Counted from the first letter of the stretch, positions 38,250 through 47,719 are shown. The stretch: DNA of 64,000 bases from an uncultured Verrucomicrobiota bacterium (GCA_902495005.1 CABUVL010000003.1:62001-126000), one strand, 5' to 3'. Notes: generated by a model not told the origin, from the letters alone. A program made the numbers and translations.

Positions 38250-38595
38250 ATCAAGAGACACGCGGGTATATGGACATCATTGGCGTGTTCGGCGTACTAT
38301 AAAATTTGTTTGAGCTTTCTTTGGCCTCATTGTAAGGGTTCAACGCTCAAAGCGTGTGTGGCCTTATTGTTCAAGTTCGAAGACTCGTTTTTACCGTTTA
38401 TTTACCTTATCATTGAGGTAATTAAAGCTAACACCTTGGTACAAATTTAAACATGCAAAATTCTTTGTCTAATAGATTTTTACCTAATTGATTCTTAAGT
38501 TAGAAGAACAAATTAGCAATTACGCGCCTGTGATGGCTTTGCCTTAACGCAGATGCCAGGTCTATGAAAGCTTCAATTGAACCTGGCTTATATTA
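38250..38595. other. Intergenic region with a weak hairpin
   Basis: About 345 bases without a gene. Near its right end GCCAGGT (38555-38561) pairs with ACCTGGC (38581-38587), just downstream of the reverse LOG gene; no T-run follows, so it is at best a weak terminator. No promoter or RNA gene is evident. Confidence 0.4.
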
Positions 38596-39372
38596 TTAAC
38601 AATTGTGAGCCTCTTTCAGGTAATCGGCCGTTAAGATGCTTTGTAAGTAATTGGCTGCGTCGTCCACTTCGTCGAAGAATTCAAATAAGTGCTTGTCTTG
38701 TTCCGCAATGAGTCCCCAGTCGAGCATCGTTTGGAAATTGATGACGTTGTTCCAAAATTCTCTGCCGAATAATATGATGGGGAATTTGCGCACTTTGCCC
38801 GTTTGCATGAGCGTCAGAATTTCAAATATTTCGTCCAAGGTTCCAATTCCACCGGGGAAAGCGACAAAGGCCCTTGTCTTGAATAAGAGCCAGTACTTGC
38901 GCATAAAGAAATAGTGGAATTTCATGCTGGCTTCAAGCGTACAATAAGGGTTTAAACCTTGTTCGTGAGGCAGACTGATGGTCATGCCAATTGAACGGCC
39001 TCCCGCCTCTTGCGCTCCGCGATTGCCAGCTTCCATAATGCCTGGCCCGCCTCCCGTGATGATGTAAGGGCGCAAGTCGTCAGGTAAATTGAATGACCAT
39101 TGCGTGAGCTTATAGGCCAGCTGTCGGGCTTTTTCGTAATATGTGGTAGCTTTTTCTGCGTATTTAGCAGACAAAAAACAAGCTTTTCCCTCTTTTGCTT
39201 TAAATTGTTCAGGGGAACTTATGCGTGCAGATCCAAAGAAGACAATGGTGTGATTAATGTTATGTTGCATAAGCCGTTGTCGGGGGCCTAAGTATTCACT
39301 CAAAATTCTAAATGGCCGTGCCTCTGCACTGTTGCAAAATTGATTGTCTTTGTAATAAGTTGGAATATTCAT
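38596..39372 (-). CDS. LOG-family (TIGR00730-like) Rossmann protein
   Basis: A 258-residue cytoplasmic protein with 'IVFFGSARIS' at the start of the fold, 'YIITGGGPGIMEAGNRGA' and the LOG signature 'PGGIGTLDE' near residue 178, followed by 'IFEILTLMQTGKVRKFPIIL'. The PGGxGTxxE motif is the nucleotide-binding and catalytic loop of LOG enzymes, which release free cytokinin-type bases from nucleoside monophosphates; many bacterial members are probably general nucleotide 5'-monophosphate phosphoribohydrolases. The real substrate here is unknown. It is a single gene on the reverse strand. Confidence 0.9.
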   Translation of the reverse strand: MNIPTYYKDNQFCNSAEARPFRILSEYLGPRQRLMQHNINHTIVFFGSARISSPEQFKAKEGKACFLSAKYAEKATTYYEKARQLAYKLTQWSFNLPDDLRPYIITGGGPGIMEAGNRGAQEAGGRSIGMTISLPHEQGLNPYCTLEASMKFHYFFMRKYWLLFKTRAFVAFPGGIGTLDEIFEILTLMQTGKVRKFPIILFGREFWNNVINFQTMLDWGLIAEQDKHLFEFFDEVDDAANYLQSILTADYLKEAHNC

Positions 39373-39604
39373 ACTTCACTATAGAATTACTTATTTTAAA
39401 CTCTTTTAAAAGTTGAGCAATACAAAATAACACAAAACTCTTTCCGCGCTTGAGATTATTCCAATGCAAGTGAAAGTATATGCCAGGAAAAGTAATGTGA
39501 GGAATAGACCCTACTTTTTACTTTTGTACATGTTTGAGATTTGTGAAAAATTGCGCACTTCGCCTGTACAAATGAGTAAAGACCTTACTCATTAATTAAA
39601 TAAA

Positions 39605-39636
39605 ATAAAAAAGCACCCAGAACTTACCCTGAGTGC
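39605..39636 (-). terminator. Terminator of the broken small-secreted-protein gene
   Basis: On the reverse strand GCACTCAG (39629-39636) pairs with CTGGGTGC (39613-39620), then TTTTTTATTTTA. It lies about 25 bases past the stop of the broken gene, so the transcription unit still has its end signal. Confidence 0.8.
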
Positions 39637-39660
39637 CTCTTTTTAAAGTTGTTCTTTGTC

Positions 39661-40413
39661 TTACCAGCAACCGTAGTTATTGTGACAACCGTAGTGGTGA
39701 TTATTGTAACCGTAGTTACCGCAGCCATAGCCATTGTGATTATAGTAACCGCAACCGTATGGGGCACAGCCATAACCATCGTAACAACCATAAGCATGTT
39801 GTTGATCATATTGATCAATTGCATTGCGTAGATTATTGATTCTCCATTGAGATAGATGGCCATTTCTGATGTTACGTTCGAGCCGATCAACACCTGTATC
39901 GTAGCAACCTAAACAATCGTAGTAATCATCAATTGCATTGCGCAGATTACCAATTTCATAGTCTGGCAAATAGCCCGGTCGCCTTCTTATATCCTCTGTA
40001 ACCTTACATAAATAACTCGCATGACGGCTTTGACGGTTTTGCTCTAGTTCATTAAGTCTGTCTCGGTAATAGTGCCAGTCTTGTAATAATTTTTCTCTTT
40101 GGCGCGGCGAAACACCACGATACAATCGTTGATTTATTTCATTCATGTACCTGATATAGTCTTGTGCAGTTTCTTCTTCATCGTCGCTAATGTCACGATC
40201 ACCGCAATTAAATTGACCCCATGGGGCACCACAGCCAAATGGATCCTCTTGGTAGCCGCAACCATAACCATAATATGAACGTGGACACGGTTAGCCGTCG
40301 TTATGGTATTGATTGCACCGTTGGCAATACCAATTTGCCATAGCTAAGCCGGCTCCCGATAGCGCAGCACCTAAGCCGAATTCTTTAACAATTGAACTAA
40401 TTTTTATATTTAT
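39661..40413 (-). pseudogene. Broken paralogue of the 46.4 kb small secreted protein, Gly/Tyr/Cys-rich tail
   Basis: Reading upstream of the ATG at 40146 the same frame continues and encodes an N-terminus matching the intact gene at 46423: 'INIKISSIVKEFGLGAALSG' here versus 'QIKISSIIKVFGLGSVLSG' there. Two lesions are visible. The start equivalent to the intact ATG reads ATA (40411-40413), with no ATG, GTG or TTG in frame between a TAA upstream and the next stop. A TAA stop at 40291-40293 cuts the frame after 'CNQYHNDG'. The remaining ORF 39661-40146 (161 codons) lacks a signal peptide. It keeps a domain like that of the intact paralogue ('YLCKVTEDIRRRPGYLP') and ends in a 45-residue tail of Gly, Tyr, Cys and Asn. 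If only this ORF is translated the product would be cytosolic. A gene prediction may list 39661-40146 as a hypothetical CDS. Confidence 0.75.
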
Positions 40414-40610
40414 AGTATGAACCTTTTCATTTAAGATATGTTATGTCAATAATATAATGATAATGAATTAAAGACTGATTTTAATCCTACCATATTAAAG
40501 CACAGTTTTACAAGAATAAAATGAATGCTGTGAACAAATTTTTTTGTTCGAAGCTATTATTGTATGCTTGGAGCACTTCTATTCTTAAGATGTTGGTTTG
40601 TAAAACAACA

Positions 40611-40640
40611 AAGGCCTCGCTAGATTTAGCTAGCAAGGCC
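40611..40640 (-). terminator. Terminator of the 40.7-41.6 kb lipoprotein gene
   Basis: GGCCTCGCTAG (40613-40623) pairs with CTAGCAAGGCC (40630-40640) with one mismatch and a 6-base loop. On the reverse strand it is followed by a short T-rich run (TTTGTTGTTTT). It lies about 20 bases after the lipoprotein stop. Confidence 0.65.
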
Positions 40641-40660
40641 CAGGCTAGAAAGTAATTGGT

Positions 40661-41590
40661 TTATGCCTGATCGTTTGATTCCGTTTTATCGGCGGATGCG
40701 TTAACTTGAAATGGAATCGTCAATTCATCGTACCCGTTGGCGCTTACAAAAAGGGAACCTTTGCCCGCTTCGCCTGCTTCGATTTGGACAGATACGGAAT
40801 CTTCATTCGCGGGGATTATGACTTCTGGCATAATGACGCTGTCGGGGATATCGGTCGTTACATTGAGATACAGGCCCGAGCTGGGAGCCGCTTGATCGAT
40901 TGAAAAAGTGACGTTAACAGATTCACCCGCTTCAATTTCGATGGCATCCACATCGGCGTACAAGCGTCCATTGTCCACGAGTAAATTGCCAACAAAGGTT
41001 TTTGCCTTATTATTGAACAACCAGATGGGGTAGGAGCGATTGGCGAGGAGCGATGGGATCTTGAATGAAAGTACATTTTCGGAAATGCATTGCGTTTGTG
41101 CATTATAGTCGCCGACCAATATACGATCCGCCGAGGTAAATCCACGTCCCAAGACGTGAACTTCTGCTCCAATGGGAGCCCTGTCTGTTTCCAAGGAAAA
41201 GACGCAACGCTCTTGGATGATGAGCTTTGCCAATGGGGTCTTTAACGTTCTTGTTTGGACATGTCCACGGATGTTTTTGTCAAAAGACAAGATGAAATAA
41301 TAGGCGGCTTCTTGGCGTTGAGCATCGATGGAATGATCGTAAAACAAGAAGTGCTCATTAAAATGTTCTGCTTGCAATGGATGTGTTTCTCCGTCAATGA
41401 CAATCGAAGGCTTAAACGAGTTGGCCACCACTTGTTTTTCCAAAAGTCGGCTGTGAACTGTAAAGCGATAGCGATTGGATGCATTTCTTTGCACCGTTGG
41501 CGGCGTCAAATTATGGAGTATGGGAGAGCACCCGTAAAATAATAACATCCATAAGCTGCCAAAACACAGGCAAAATGTTCTTTTTTTCAT
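40661..41590 (-). CDS. Predicted lipoprotein with IPT/Ig-like beta domains
   Basis: A 309-residue protein starting at ATG 41590 (an earlier in-frame start would only lengthen the n-region). The signal peptide ends in a lipobox 'LLFYGC' with Cys21. The mature protein is beta-rich; 'APIGAEVHVLGRGFTSADRI' with 'VGDYNAQ' and 'SFKIPSLLA' resemble an IPT/TIG immunoglobulin-like domain, and the C-terminal part ('IEIEAGESVNVTFSID') resembles a second beta domain of the Calx-beta or bacterial Ig type. Probably on the outer membrane, role unknown. Divergent from hemW with a 42-base gap. Confidence 0.75.
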   Translation of the reverse strand: MKKRTFCLCFGSLWMLLFYGCSPILHNLTPPTVQRNASNRYRFTVHSRLLEKQVVANSFKPSIVIDGETHPLQAEHFNEHFLFYDHSIDAQRQEAAYYFILSFDKNIRGHVQTRTLKTPLAKLIIQERCVFSLETDRAPIGAEVHVLGRGFTSADRILVGDYNAQTQCISENVLSFKIPSLLANRSYPIWLFNNKAKTFVGNLLVDNGRLYADVDAIEIEAGESVNVTFSIDQAAPSSGLYLNVTTDIPDSVIMPEVIIPANEDSVSVQIEAGEAGKGSLFVSANGYDELTIPFQVNASADKTESNDQA

Positions 41591-41632
41591 TGGCTTAGTT
41601 GCATTCATGCACACAATAATCAATAAAAATTC

Positions 41633-42748
41633 ATGGACTTACAAGCTTTATCTTTGGGTCTTTACGTGCACGTCCCGTTCTGTGCCAACGAGTGTGCTTA
41701 TTGTAATTTTTACAAACAGCGTCCGACGCGCGTCCTTGTGCAAAATTATTTGTCAGAAATCCAGCAAGAATACCTACAATGGCGGGAGCAATTGCTTCAA
41801 AGAAAAGTCAACACCTTATTTTTTGGGGGTGGCAGCCCCAGCAGCCTCAGTTGTGAACAGCTCTCAACGTTGTGTGAAATGTGTGAGGAATTAGTGCCGC
41901 AGCTCTCAGAATGGACCGTTGAAATTTCACCGACGACCGTCAATTTAGAGAAGCTAAAGATTTTGAAAGCCTACAGTGTAACACGTATTTCCATGGGAGT
42001 ACAGAGCTTTCAGCAAGAAACAATAAACTATTTGGGAAGGCGGCAGAGCAATGTGCAGGTTTATCGGGCCTACGATTGGATTCGAACGGCGGGGTTTTCT
42101 AATGTGAACTTGGATTTCATTTTCCCGCCTAACTTCCTTGGAGATATTTCGTTGTGGCAACGAGACTTGAATGAGATGGTGCGGCTCAAGCCCGAACACA
42201 TTTCGACGTACTGTCTCAGTTTTGAACGTGAAACGGGACCTTTTTGTAAGTCAACTCAAGTAGACGAGGATAGAGAAGCACAATTTTACCAACATACGTG
42301 GGATTTTTTGAGGGATAACGGGTATGAGCACTATGAAGTTTCAAATTTTGCAAAACCTGATCACGCATGCCTTCACAACTTGAACACTTGGCGAATGCAA
42401 GAGTGGATCGGCCTTGGACCGAGCGCGGCATCGCAGATGAATGGACAACGCTTTCAAAATCAACATTTTGCCAATGGGTGGTTAAAAGAGCCTAAAATTA
42501 ATTGCGAAAATCTAAGCGACGAAATGCTCTTTGTGGATAGCTTGGTTTTTGGCTTACGTACGCGTCGAGGGATTAACTTGAAAGCCCTAACACGACGATT
42601 ACCTCAGGCCAATGCGGCTAAGTATGAACCGTTGTGGTCCCAGTTTGCAGATGAGAAGTTGATTCATTACCAAGATGATAATGTCTACTGTACGGATAAA
42701 GGCTTGTTGGTCGTCGACGCGTTGGCCCGTGAAATTTTTAATCTTTAG
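41633..42748 (+). CDS. hemW: Radical SAM heme chaperone HemW
   Basis: A 371-residue radical SAM protein. The iron-sulfur motif is C-x3-C-x2-C in 'CANECAYC' (Cys17, Cys21, Cys24), followed by 'FFGGGSPSSLS', 'EISPTTVNLEKL', 'RISMGVQSFQQ' and 'YEVSNFAKPDHACLHNLNTW'. The conserved C-terminal domain ('VFGLRTRRGINL') is present, which fits HemW, a heme-binding protein thought to deliver heme to the respiratory chain. It lacks the extra N-terminal Cys of true oxygen-independent coproporphyrinogen oxidase HemN. It is a single gene. Confidence 0.9.
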   Translation: MDLQALSLGLYVHVPFCANECAYCNFYKQRPTRVLVQNYLSEIQQEYLQWREQLLQRKVNTLFFGGGSPSSLSCEQLSTLCEMCEELVPQLSEWTVEISPTTVNLEKLKILKAYSVTRISMGVQSFQQETINYLGRRQSNVQVYRAYDWIRTAGFSNVNLDFIFPPNFLGDISLWQRDLNEMVRLKPEHISTYCLSFERETGPFCKSTQVDEDREAQFYQHTWDFLRDNGYEHYEVSNFAKPDHACLHNLNTWRMQEWIGLGPSAASQMNGQRFQNQHFANGWLKEPKINCENLSDEMLFVDSLVFGLRTRRGINLKALTRRLPQANAAKYEPLWSQFADEKLIHYQDDNVYCTDKGLLVVDALAREIFNL

Positions 42749-42958
42749 CCGCTGTTGACGGGATTGCTTAAGTGCGTCTATAGGGAGGTTCTTAAGGCAA
42801 TACGAAAGCTAATTGGCAACTGAGTCAATTAATTATAGCATGGTAAAAGGATACGGCCCTTAGACGACACAAGTTACTTTGTACGAAAACAAGGCTATTT
42901 AAAAATTCTGTTCTCGAATGCTGTGATCTCGCACGAGGGCAGCAATTCTAGAGAAATT

Positions 42959-43789
42959 TTAGTGGATGGGCTTGGCTGATTTTTGAAATGTTTTTACCTG
43001 CTCCGTCCAGTAATCGCGAAAAACTTCGTTTGAAACTGTGGGAATGGCTTTTGTTTTGTATTCTGTGTATTCTACCGTTACGATTGTTGTCTCTGGTAAA
43101 GTCGACATTTTCGACATAACGGATTGTAATTTTTTTGCATTGTTGTCGACGACGATGATGAGCTTGGGTTTGCTCGAGACCCGTTTTAGAAAGTATTGTA
43201 AAACGGCACCTTTGTCTTCTTTGTTCGTTAATATAACCGCGTTTTTGTAAATAGGCCGTCCGGATAAGTATTCGCCAAATTCGTTGAATTCAAAATTCGA
43301 CAGCTGGTAATGATTTTTCATGCTTATCTGATGACTTTCTAACAAATGTAAATAGGGGTCTATGTTGTCTTTGAGAGAATTTGAACATACCAAGAAGTTA
43401 ACGTCTTGATATTTCTTTAAAAATGATGCTAGCTGATCGTTGACCAGCTTTTGGGGCTTGTTCGCCATCAGATGGCTCAGCATCTTATCGGCCTCTGAAT
43501 GAGAAATTTGTTTGATAATCTCGTCGAAGGTTTGTTTGTGCAAGTTTATGTTGTTTGTGTGCAAGCAAGGATCGCTTGGGTACACAAGCGTGTAGTTCAA
43601 GTCCCATACGAATAAAATTTCGTTTGCCTTGTAGTGCCTTAGAAAATTCGACAATAATTCGTCGATACAATGTAAGTTGTTGGCTTCTAGTCGCGTGGCA
43701 TTGGCGTTAGCGTGCAGGGCCACTTGCCCCCATAAGCTCGATAGACAAATGAAGGCCGTGTAATAAAGCATTGTGTAATAATTACGCAT
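42959..43789 (-). CDS. Exported HAD-superfamily protein (DUF2608-like)
   Basis: A 276-residue protein with a signal peptide (about residues 1-28). HAD motif I is 'FVWDLNYTL' at residues 60-68: the first Asp (63) is present but the second, usually the acid/base Asp, is Asn65. Motif II is weakly seen in 'NFLVCSNSL', the substrate loop in 'NKEDKGAVLQYFLKRV' and motif IV in 'LIIVVDNNAKKLQS', where one Asp is Asn. The 'KGAVLQYFL ... VDNN' layout fits DUF2608, a family I associate with Chlamydiae and Legionella (from memory). It may be a weak phosphatase or a catalytically dead binding protein. Monocistronic. Confidence 0.72.
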   Translation of the reverse strand: MRNYYTMLYYTAFICLSSLWGQVALHANANATRLEANNLHCIDELLSNFLRHYKANEILFVWDLNYTLVYPSDPCLHTNNINLHKQTFDEIIKQISHSEADKMLSHLMANKPQKLVNDQLASFLKKYQDVNFLVCSNSLKDNIDPYLHLLESHQISMKNHYQLSNFEFNEFGEYLSGRPIYKNAVILTNKEDKGAVLQYFLKRVSSKPKLIIVVDNNAKKLQSVMSKMSTLPETTIVTVEYTEYKTKAIPTVSNEVFRDYWTEQVKTFQKSAKPIH

Positions 43790-44049
43790 AAGATTGTTAA
43801 TGGCAGCATCTACGAATCAAGTCAATGAAACAATGTCTGGGGCTTAAATTGAAAAGCTGGTTAACTTGGAGGTGAGACATGCAAAACGTCTTATAAATAG
43901 CTTCGAAGCTATTGACCAGTTTTACCTGTAATGCCTGTAAGCCCATATGTAACGGCCGGCATTCGATAAAAAGCCTCATCGCGAAAAACTTCCATGCCTT
44001 TGCACCCCTTAGCAGCCTTTTCTCTACTTATGCGGTTATGCCGACTTCT

Positions 44050-46354
44050 TTACTTTACAAGTACCAAAGTGTTTTGCACGAGCGCATCCAGTATTTTGTG
44101 CGCTTGTTTTTCTAGATTGCAAATATCTGCCTGGGAAAAATCGGGATTAAAATCAGAATCGCAAATAATGAATCTCTCGTCTGGTAAATAAATTTTTGAG
44201 AAGCTGGTAATACCTAAACGAGGGCCTCCGTTGCCGTGAAGTATAATTTGGAGAGAACTGTGCCCACGATGATAGCTATAATGATCATAATACACTCTTC
44301 GGTGCTGATTCATTTTCTCCAAGTTATCAAAAGAGTATAAACGCAAGAAATTTTGATTCTGAAAATATTCCTTCTTCAAACAGCGCTCACCTGAAAACGG
44401 CTTATTAAATAAGCGGGCCATAAGTTGTTTTTCTAAAACTAAAAAAGAATTGTTTAAATCCGCCGGAAGCATATTTTTTTCAGCCTGATCGTAGTAGGCC
44501 AGGCAATCTGTCTGTATGCTATTATCGTCTTTTATGAGCTTAACAAAATCTTCTTGAGCCAAGATACTGCCCGGATTGAGGAATAACTCGGCAGAAAGCC
44601 ACCGCTTGGCCAAATCAATATAACCGTAGTGATGTAAAATTTGAATCAGTTGAACAAATGCCAACGAATGGTGCGGTAAAAGTTCGATGGCCTTGCAGCC
44701 CATGACAATGGAATGATTGACACGTCCTAAGCGTGCGTATAAAGCGCACAGATTTTCCAGAGTTTCTGGCTGATTGGGGTTAATCCTTAACGACCTCTCA
44801 TAATAATAGATTGCTTTTTTGAACAATAGCGTATCATTGGGATACGCTTGTAGGGAAAATAAATTTCCTGCTTGTCGGTAGTAATACAAATTGGTCGGAT
44901 CATTTTCCAGGGCCTTTGTCAAAAATTGCTCATTGCCATTATCCCTTAAAAATAGATCAAAGTACTTTCGCGCATTTACATCCTTACAGCTGAAAAAGCC
45001 CAGCAATATCAGCAGGCAGATAAATGTGCTTGTAAATAAACTGTGGCATACATCTTCACTGACGGTTTTCTTACAAACAAAAGTCTCATGGTATAAATCC
45101 CAAATTAGGCCCAAAATGCAAAATAATGTGCACGGGACGACGAAAATATCCCAAGACCATTCGCTGACAAAGGTCAAATAAGCCAATAACGTTCCCAAGC
45201 ATCCGTACAGCAAACTTTTTGTCTTTGTCGCTAGATCATGATTTTTTAGCAATTTTATTGCGGCGTACGCCGTTGAAAAATAGAGTAAGCCCAAGCCTAG
45301 CAAGCCCATAATTCCCCATTCTACGAGCACCTGCACGGGAGCCACGTGCAACTGCCAGCAGTGGTGGACCACTGAGGGGTGACTTTCGAGATAATGAAGG
45401 CAAGTGGTTGTGATCCCGTGCCCGAACCAAGGTTTTTTTAGAAAAATGCTAAAACCGTCTTGGGCAAGATAGTAACGTGTGCTCATGAGCGACTTCCATT
45501 CGCCTTTTGGCAATAAGGTCAGGACCCGTTTCAACTTTGGGCTTTGGTAGCCCAGCGCAAATATACAGAGCAGTATGATGCCACTCAATACACACAGCTT
45601 TTTGGCTGAAAATTTAGACCTTAAGTGCCAAAACACAACGGCTAAAAAGTACAATGTCACCAAAATCGCCGATAGGTATGCGCCCTTGCAATTGGAGGCT
45701 TTTATACAGATCCACGCGTACGCGATCCCAATCCCCCAGCATAATTTGAGCGCGCGTCTTTTTTCCCAAGCGATGAGGCCGACAAAGAATGGGTAACATA
45801 GTACGGCAAACAGGCCGGTATAATTTGCGTAATCAAAGGGATGCCGCATTTCCGATTTTCCCAAGGCTGAGAGAAAGGCAACTGGATTAAAAAAATAATG
45901 ACTGAAGACGATTTCCCAGGGGTAGGTATGACCGATACACAATTCATCGCAGGCGAGGTAGAGACAAATGCTCAGGTGCAGAAAGAGGAACAGGGCCATT
46001 CCCCACAGACGTACAAACAAAGAGCGATGATTTTTGGAGCTGTACCAAAATAAAAATGCGAAAGCCGCCGCGGCCAGAGGGATATCTAATTCGTTGGCAC
46101 TTCGACAGGTGTAAACACTGTTGACGATTGAAGCGATGAAAGTGGCACTCAGCCATGTGAGTGGAAATTATGAGCCACGTGTCGCTTGAATATTAACAGC
46201 CACGTGCATGGAAGCAACAGCATCGCAAAAAGGATTTTGAATTGATAAGCGTAGTAATAGCTAAATCTTCTCGCCGGGTAAATGAAGCCTATCGCAAAAA
46301 AATGATTAAAATTGCAATTCCGATGTCTATTTTATTCTTGCGGAACAATATCAT
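44050..46354 (-). pseudogene. O-antigen-ligase-like membrane protein with TPR repeats, two frameshifts
   Basis: The main frame (46020 down to 44050, 656 codons) encodes a multi-helix protein with a large loop ('YLAQDGFSIFLKKPWFGHGI', 'HVAPVQVLVEWG'), typical of the Wzy/WaaL O-antigen ligase family, followed by C-terminal TPR units ('NPNQPETLENLCALYARLG'). Its upstream end has no start: the frame stays coding-like to about 46158, then a stop. Restoring one T in a short T-run at 46165-46167, then one T in the 7-T run at 46296-46302 (reverse strand), joins it to a clean ATG at 46352-46354, giving 'MILFRKNKIDIGIAILIIFF' and onward through 'YQFKILFAMLLLPCTWLLI' to the main frame. As sequenced it is broken near its start. 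Either a decaying gene or homopolymer sequencing errors. TTG 46020 could still give a shortened protein. Confidence 0.75.
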
Positions 46355-46422
46355 AAAATGCTAGAATAAACTGACGGTGTAAATCGTCAATAAATATTAT
46401 CATTAATAAAAGTTCAATTATC

Positions 46423-46896
46423 ATGCAAATTAAAATTAGTTCTATTATTAAAGTGTTTGGCTTAGGATCTGTGCTCTCGGGTACTGCCCTCGTTAATGCT
46501 ACTTGGTGCAATGTGTGCCAACGTGATTACAAAAATGATTGCCCTCTGCATTGTCAAGGTTATCTAGGAGATGACAGTGACGACGAAGATGCGATTATCA
46601 ATCAAATAAATAAACAAAAACTGCAACGTCATTTGGGGTACTTGGACAAAGTTACTGAAAATGTTAAAAGTAAGCAGAACTTTTTACCGGAATCAAAAAT
46701 TGACCACCTGTGGGATATGATTATTGCCCATCGTGAAAAGTTCCTGGGTCATCATGACGATCGATGGTTTTATTGCCATTTGTACAACGTGTATGCCAAG
46801 ACGAGCGAATACATTGAAAAAGGCTACTTCACAAATAAGGACTTAGATCAACTGATTGACACCATTAGCGGCCATCGTGAGCATGCGCGGCATTAA
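46423..46896 (+). CDS. Small secreted Cys-containing protein, intact paralogue of the 40 kb pseudogene
   Basis: A 157-residue protein of unknown function with a signal peptide ending near 'LVNATWCN'. Four or five Cys follow shortly after ('CNVCQRDYKNDCPLHC'), then an acidic stretch (GDDSDDEDA) and a helical domain ('YLDKVTENVKSKQNFLP', 'KIDHLWDMIIAHREKFLG'). That domain matches the one in the broken gene at 39661-40413, but here the C-terminus lacks the Gly/Tyr-rich tail. The mature Cys cluster could form disulfides or bind a metal (inference). It is divergent from the O-antigen-ligase-like gene and followed closely by a leucine-rich protein gene. Confidence 0.7.
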   Translation: MQIKISSIIKVFGLGSVLSGTALVNATWCNVCQRDYKNDCPLHCQGYLGDDSDDEDAIINQINKQKLQRHLGYLDKVTENVKSKQNFLPESKIDHLWDMIIAHREKFLGHHDDRWFYCHLYNVYAKTSEYIEKGYFTNKDLDQLIDTISGHREHARH

Positions 46897-46971
46897 ATTG
46901 TCGATGGTCGTTTAATAGGCAGCCGGAGAATGCAATCCTCGATGTAATAATTGTGGATGCTCCCTGCTATC

Positions 46972-47077
46972 TTTAATTAATTCAATATTAGGATTATGAA
47001 CATTAAAATTGAAAGAAATCTAAAGAAATTGTTAACGCCGCTGCTGCTGGGCGCCAGCTTGTTGAGTGCTTATGGAG
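46972..47077 (+). repeat. Duplicated leader and signal-peptide sequence, copy 1
   Basis: These 106 bases match 52074-52179 with three substitutions by eye. The repeat covers about 24 bases before the ATG and the coding start through the signal peptide end (SAYG). The two leucine-rich genes therefore share upstream region and secretion signal. Confidence 0.9.
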
Positions 47078-47475
47078 ATCCCGGGATCTATGAAGGAAAT
47101 AAGTTGTATCATGCGAATGACGTTGATAAACATGCACTTGGTATTGGCGAGAAAGCGCAAATTGACAGTGTCACGTTTTCAGATGGTGTGACGCGCATAG
47201 GATGGGGTGCGTTTGAGGGCTGTAGCTCTTTGGCGAGTATCACGATCCCGGAAGGTGTGACGAGCATAGGCGAGTATGCGTTTGCGGGCTGTAGCGCCTT
47301 GAACAATATCACGATCCCGGCTTCCGTGACGAGCATAGAAGGTTGGGCGTTTTGGGGCTGTCGCTCCTTGGAAAGTATCACGATTTCTGAGAAATTTTAC
47401 GAAGGAAAAGACAAAGCGAAGGAGAATGCTAGAATGAAAATTCATGCTACCTGTAAGGTACATTACAGCGAATAA
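46996..47475 (+). CDS. Secreted BspA-like leucine-rich repeat protein, short form
   Basis: A 159-residue protein with a signal peptide (about residues 1-27) and three LRR_5 units of 23 residues: 'VTRIGWGAFEGCSSLASITI', 'VTSIGEYAFAGCSALNNITI' and 'VTSIEGWAFWGCRSLESITI'. This treponemal/BspA-type LRR (I-x-x-x-A-F-x-x-C-x-x-L-x-x-I-x-I-P) is used by many host-associated bacteria in surface adhesins. With only three units and no anchor it is small and probably free in the periplasm or secreted. A basic, poorly ordered tail ends in 'CKVHYSE', shared with the copy at 52 kb. A terminator follows. Confidence 0.88.
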   Translation: MNIKIERNLKKLLTPLLLGASLLSAYGDPGIYEGNKLYHANDVDKHALGIGEKAQIDSVTFSDGVTRIGWGAFEGCSSLASITIPEGVTSIGEYAFAGCSALNNITIPASVTSIEGWAFWGCRSLESITISEKFYEGKDKAKENARMKIHATCKVHYSE

Positions 47476-47499
47476 GGTACGCAATAACTAATTTCAAAA

Positions 47500-47535
47500 G
47501 CCAGTGGCGTTGGAGCTGCTGGCCCTTTTTGTTTT
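47500..47535 (+). terminator. Terminator of leucine-rich gene 1
   Basis: GCCAGTGGC (47500-47508) pairs with GCTGCTGGC (47515-47523) around a 6-base loop, then CCTTTTTGTTTT. The same 24-base hairpin follows the other two leucine-rich genes. Confidence 0.85.
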
Positions 47536-47719
47536 GTGGCAAAGTATTAAATGCATTTTCTTAAAAAGTTTTTTTTAGCCAGTGTCAATTTTTTAAATGA
47601 GTGCTGGAGTGTTTTGTTCCGTCATTGGCAGACGTTGGGCAAAATTTTGGCATATCGGTGGAAATTTTCATTGCTTATATGTTGATATTAAGTTAAAATT
47701 TATCCATCTGGACAGCACT

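Noticed and set aside
38555..38587. Terminator after the LOG gene
   Set aside because: A 7-base inverted repeat exists but no T-run follows on the reverse strand; kept only as a weak hairpin.
39633..39839. Forward ORFs opposite the Gly/Tyr-rich tail
   Set aside because: Simple-sequence shadows with Val/Ile/Thr runs and no start signal.
45944..46156. 70-codon reverse ORF at the O-antigen-ligase frameshift
   Set aside because: Non-hydrophobic third frame; the two other frames give the coherent membrane protein.
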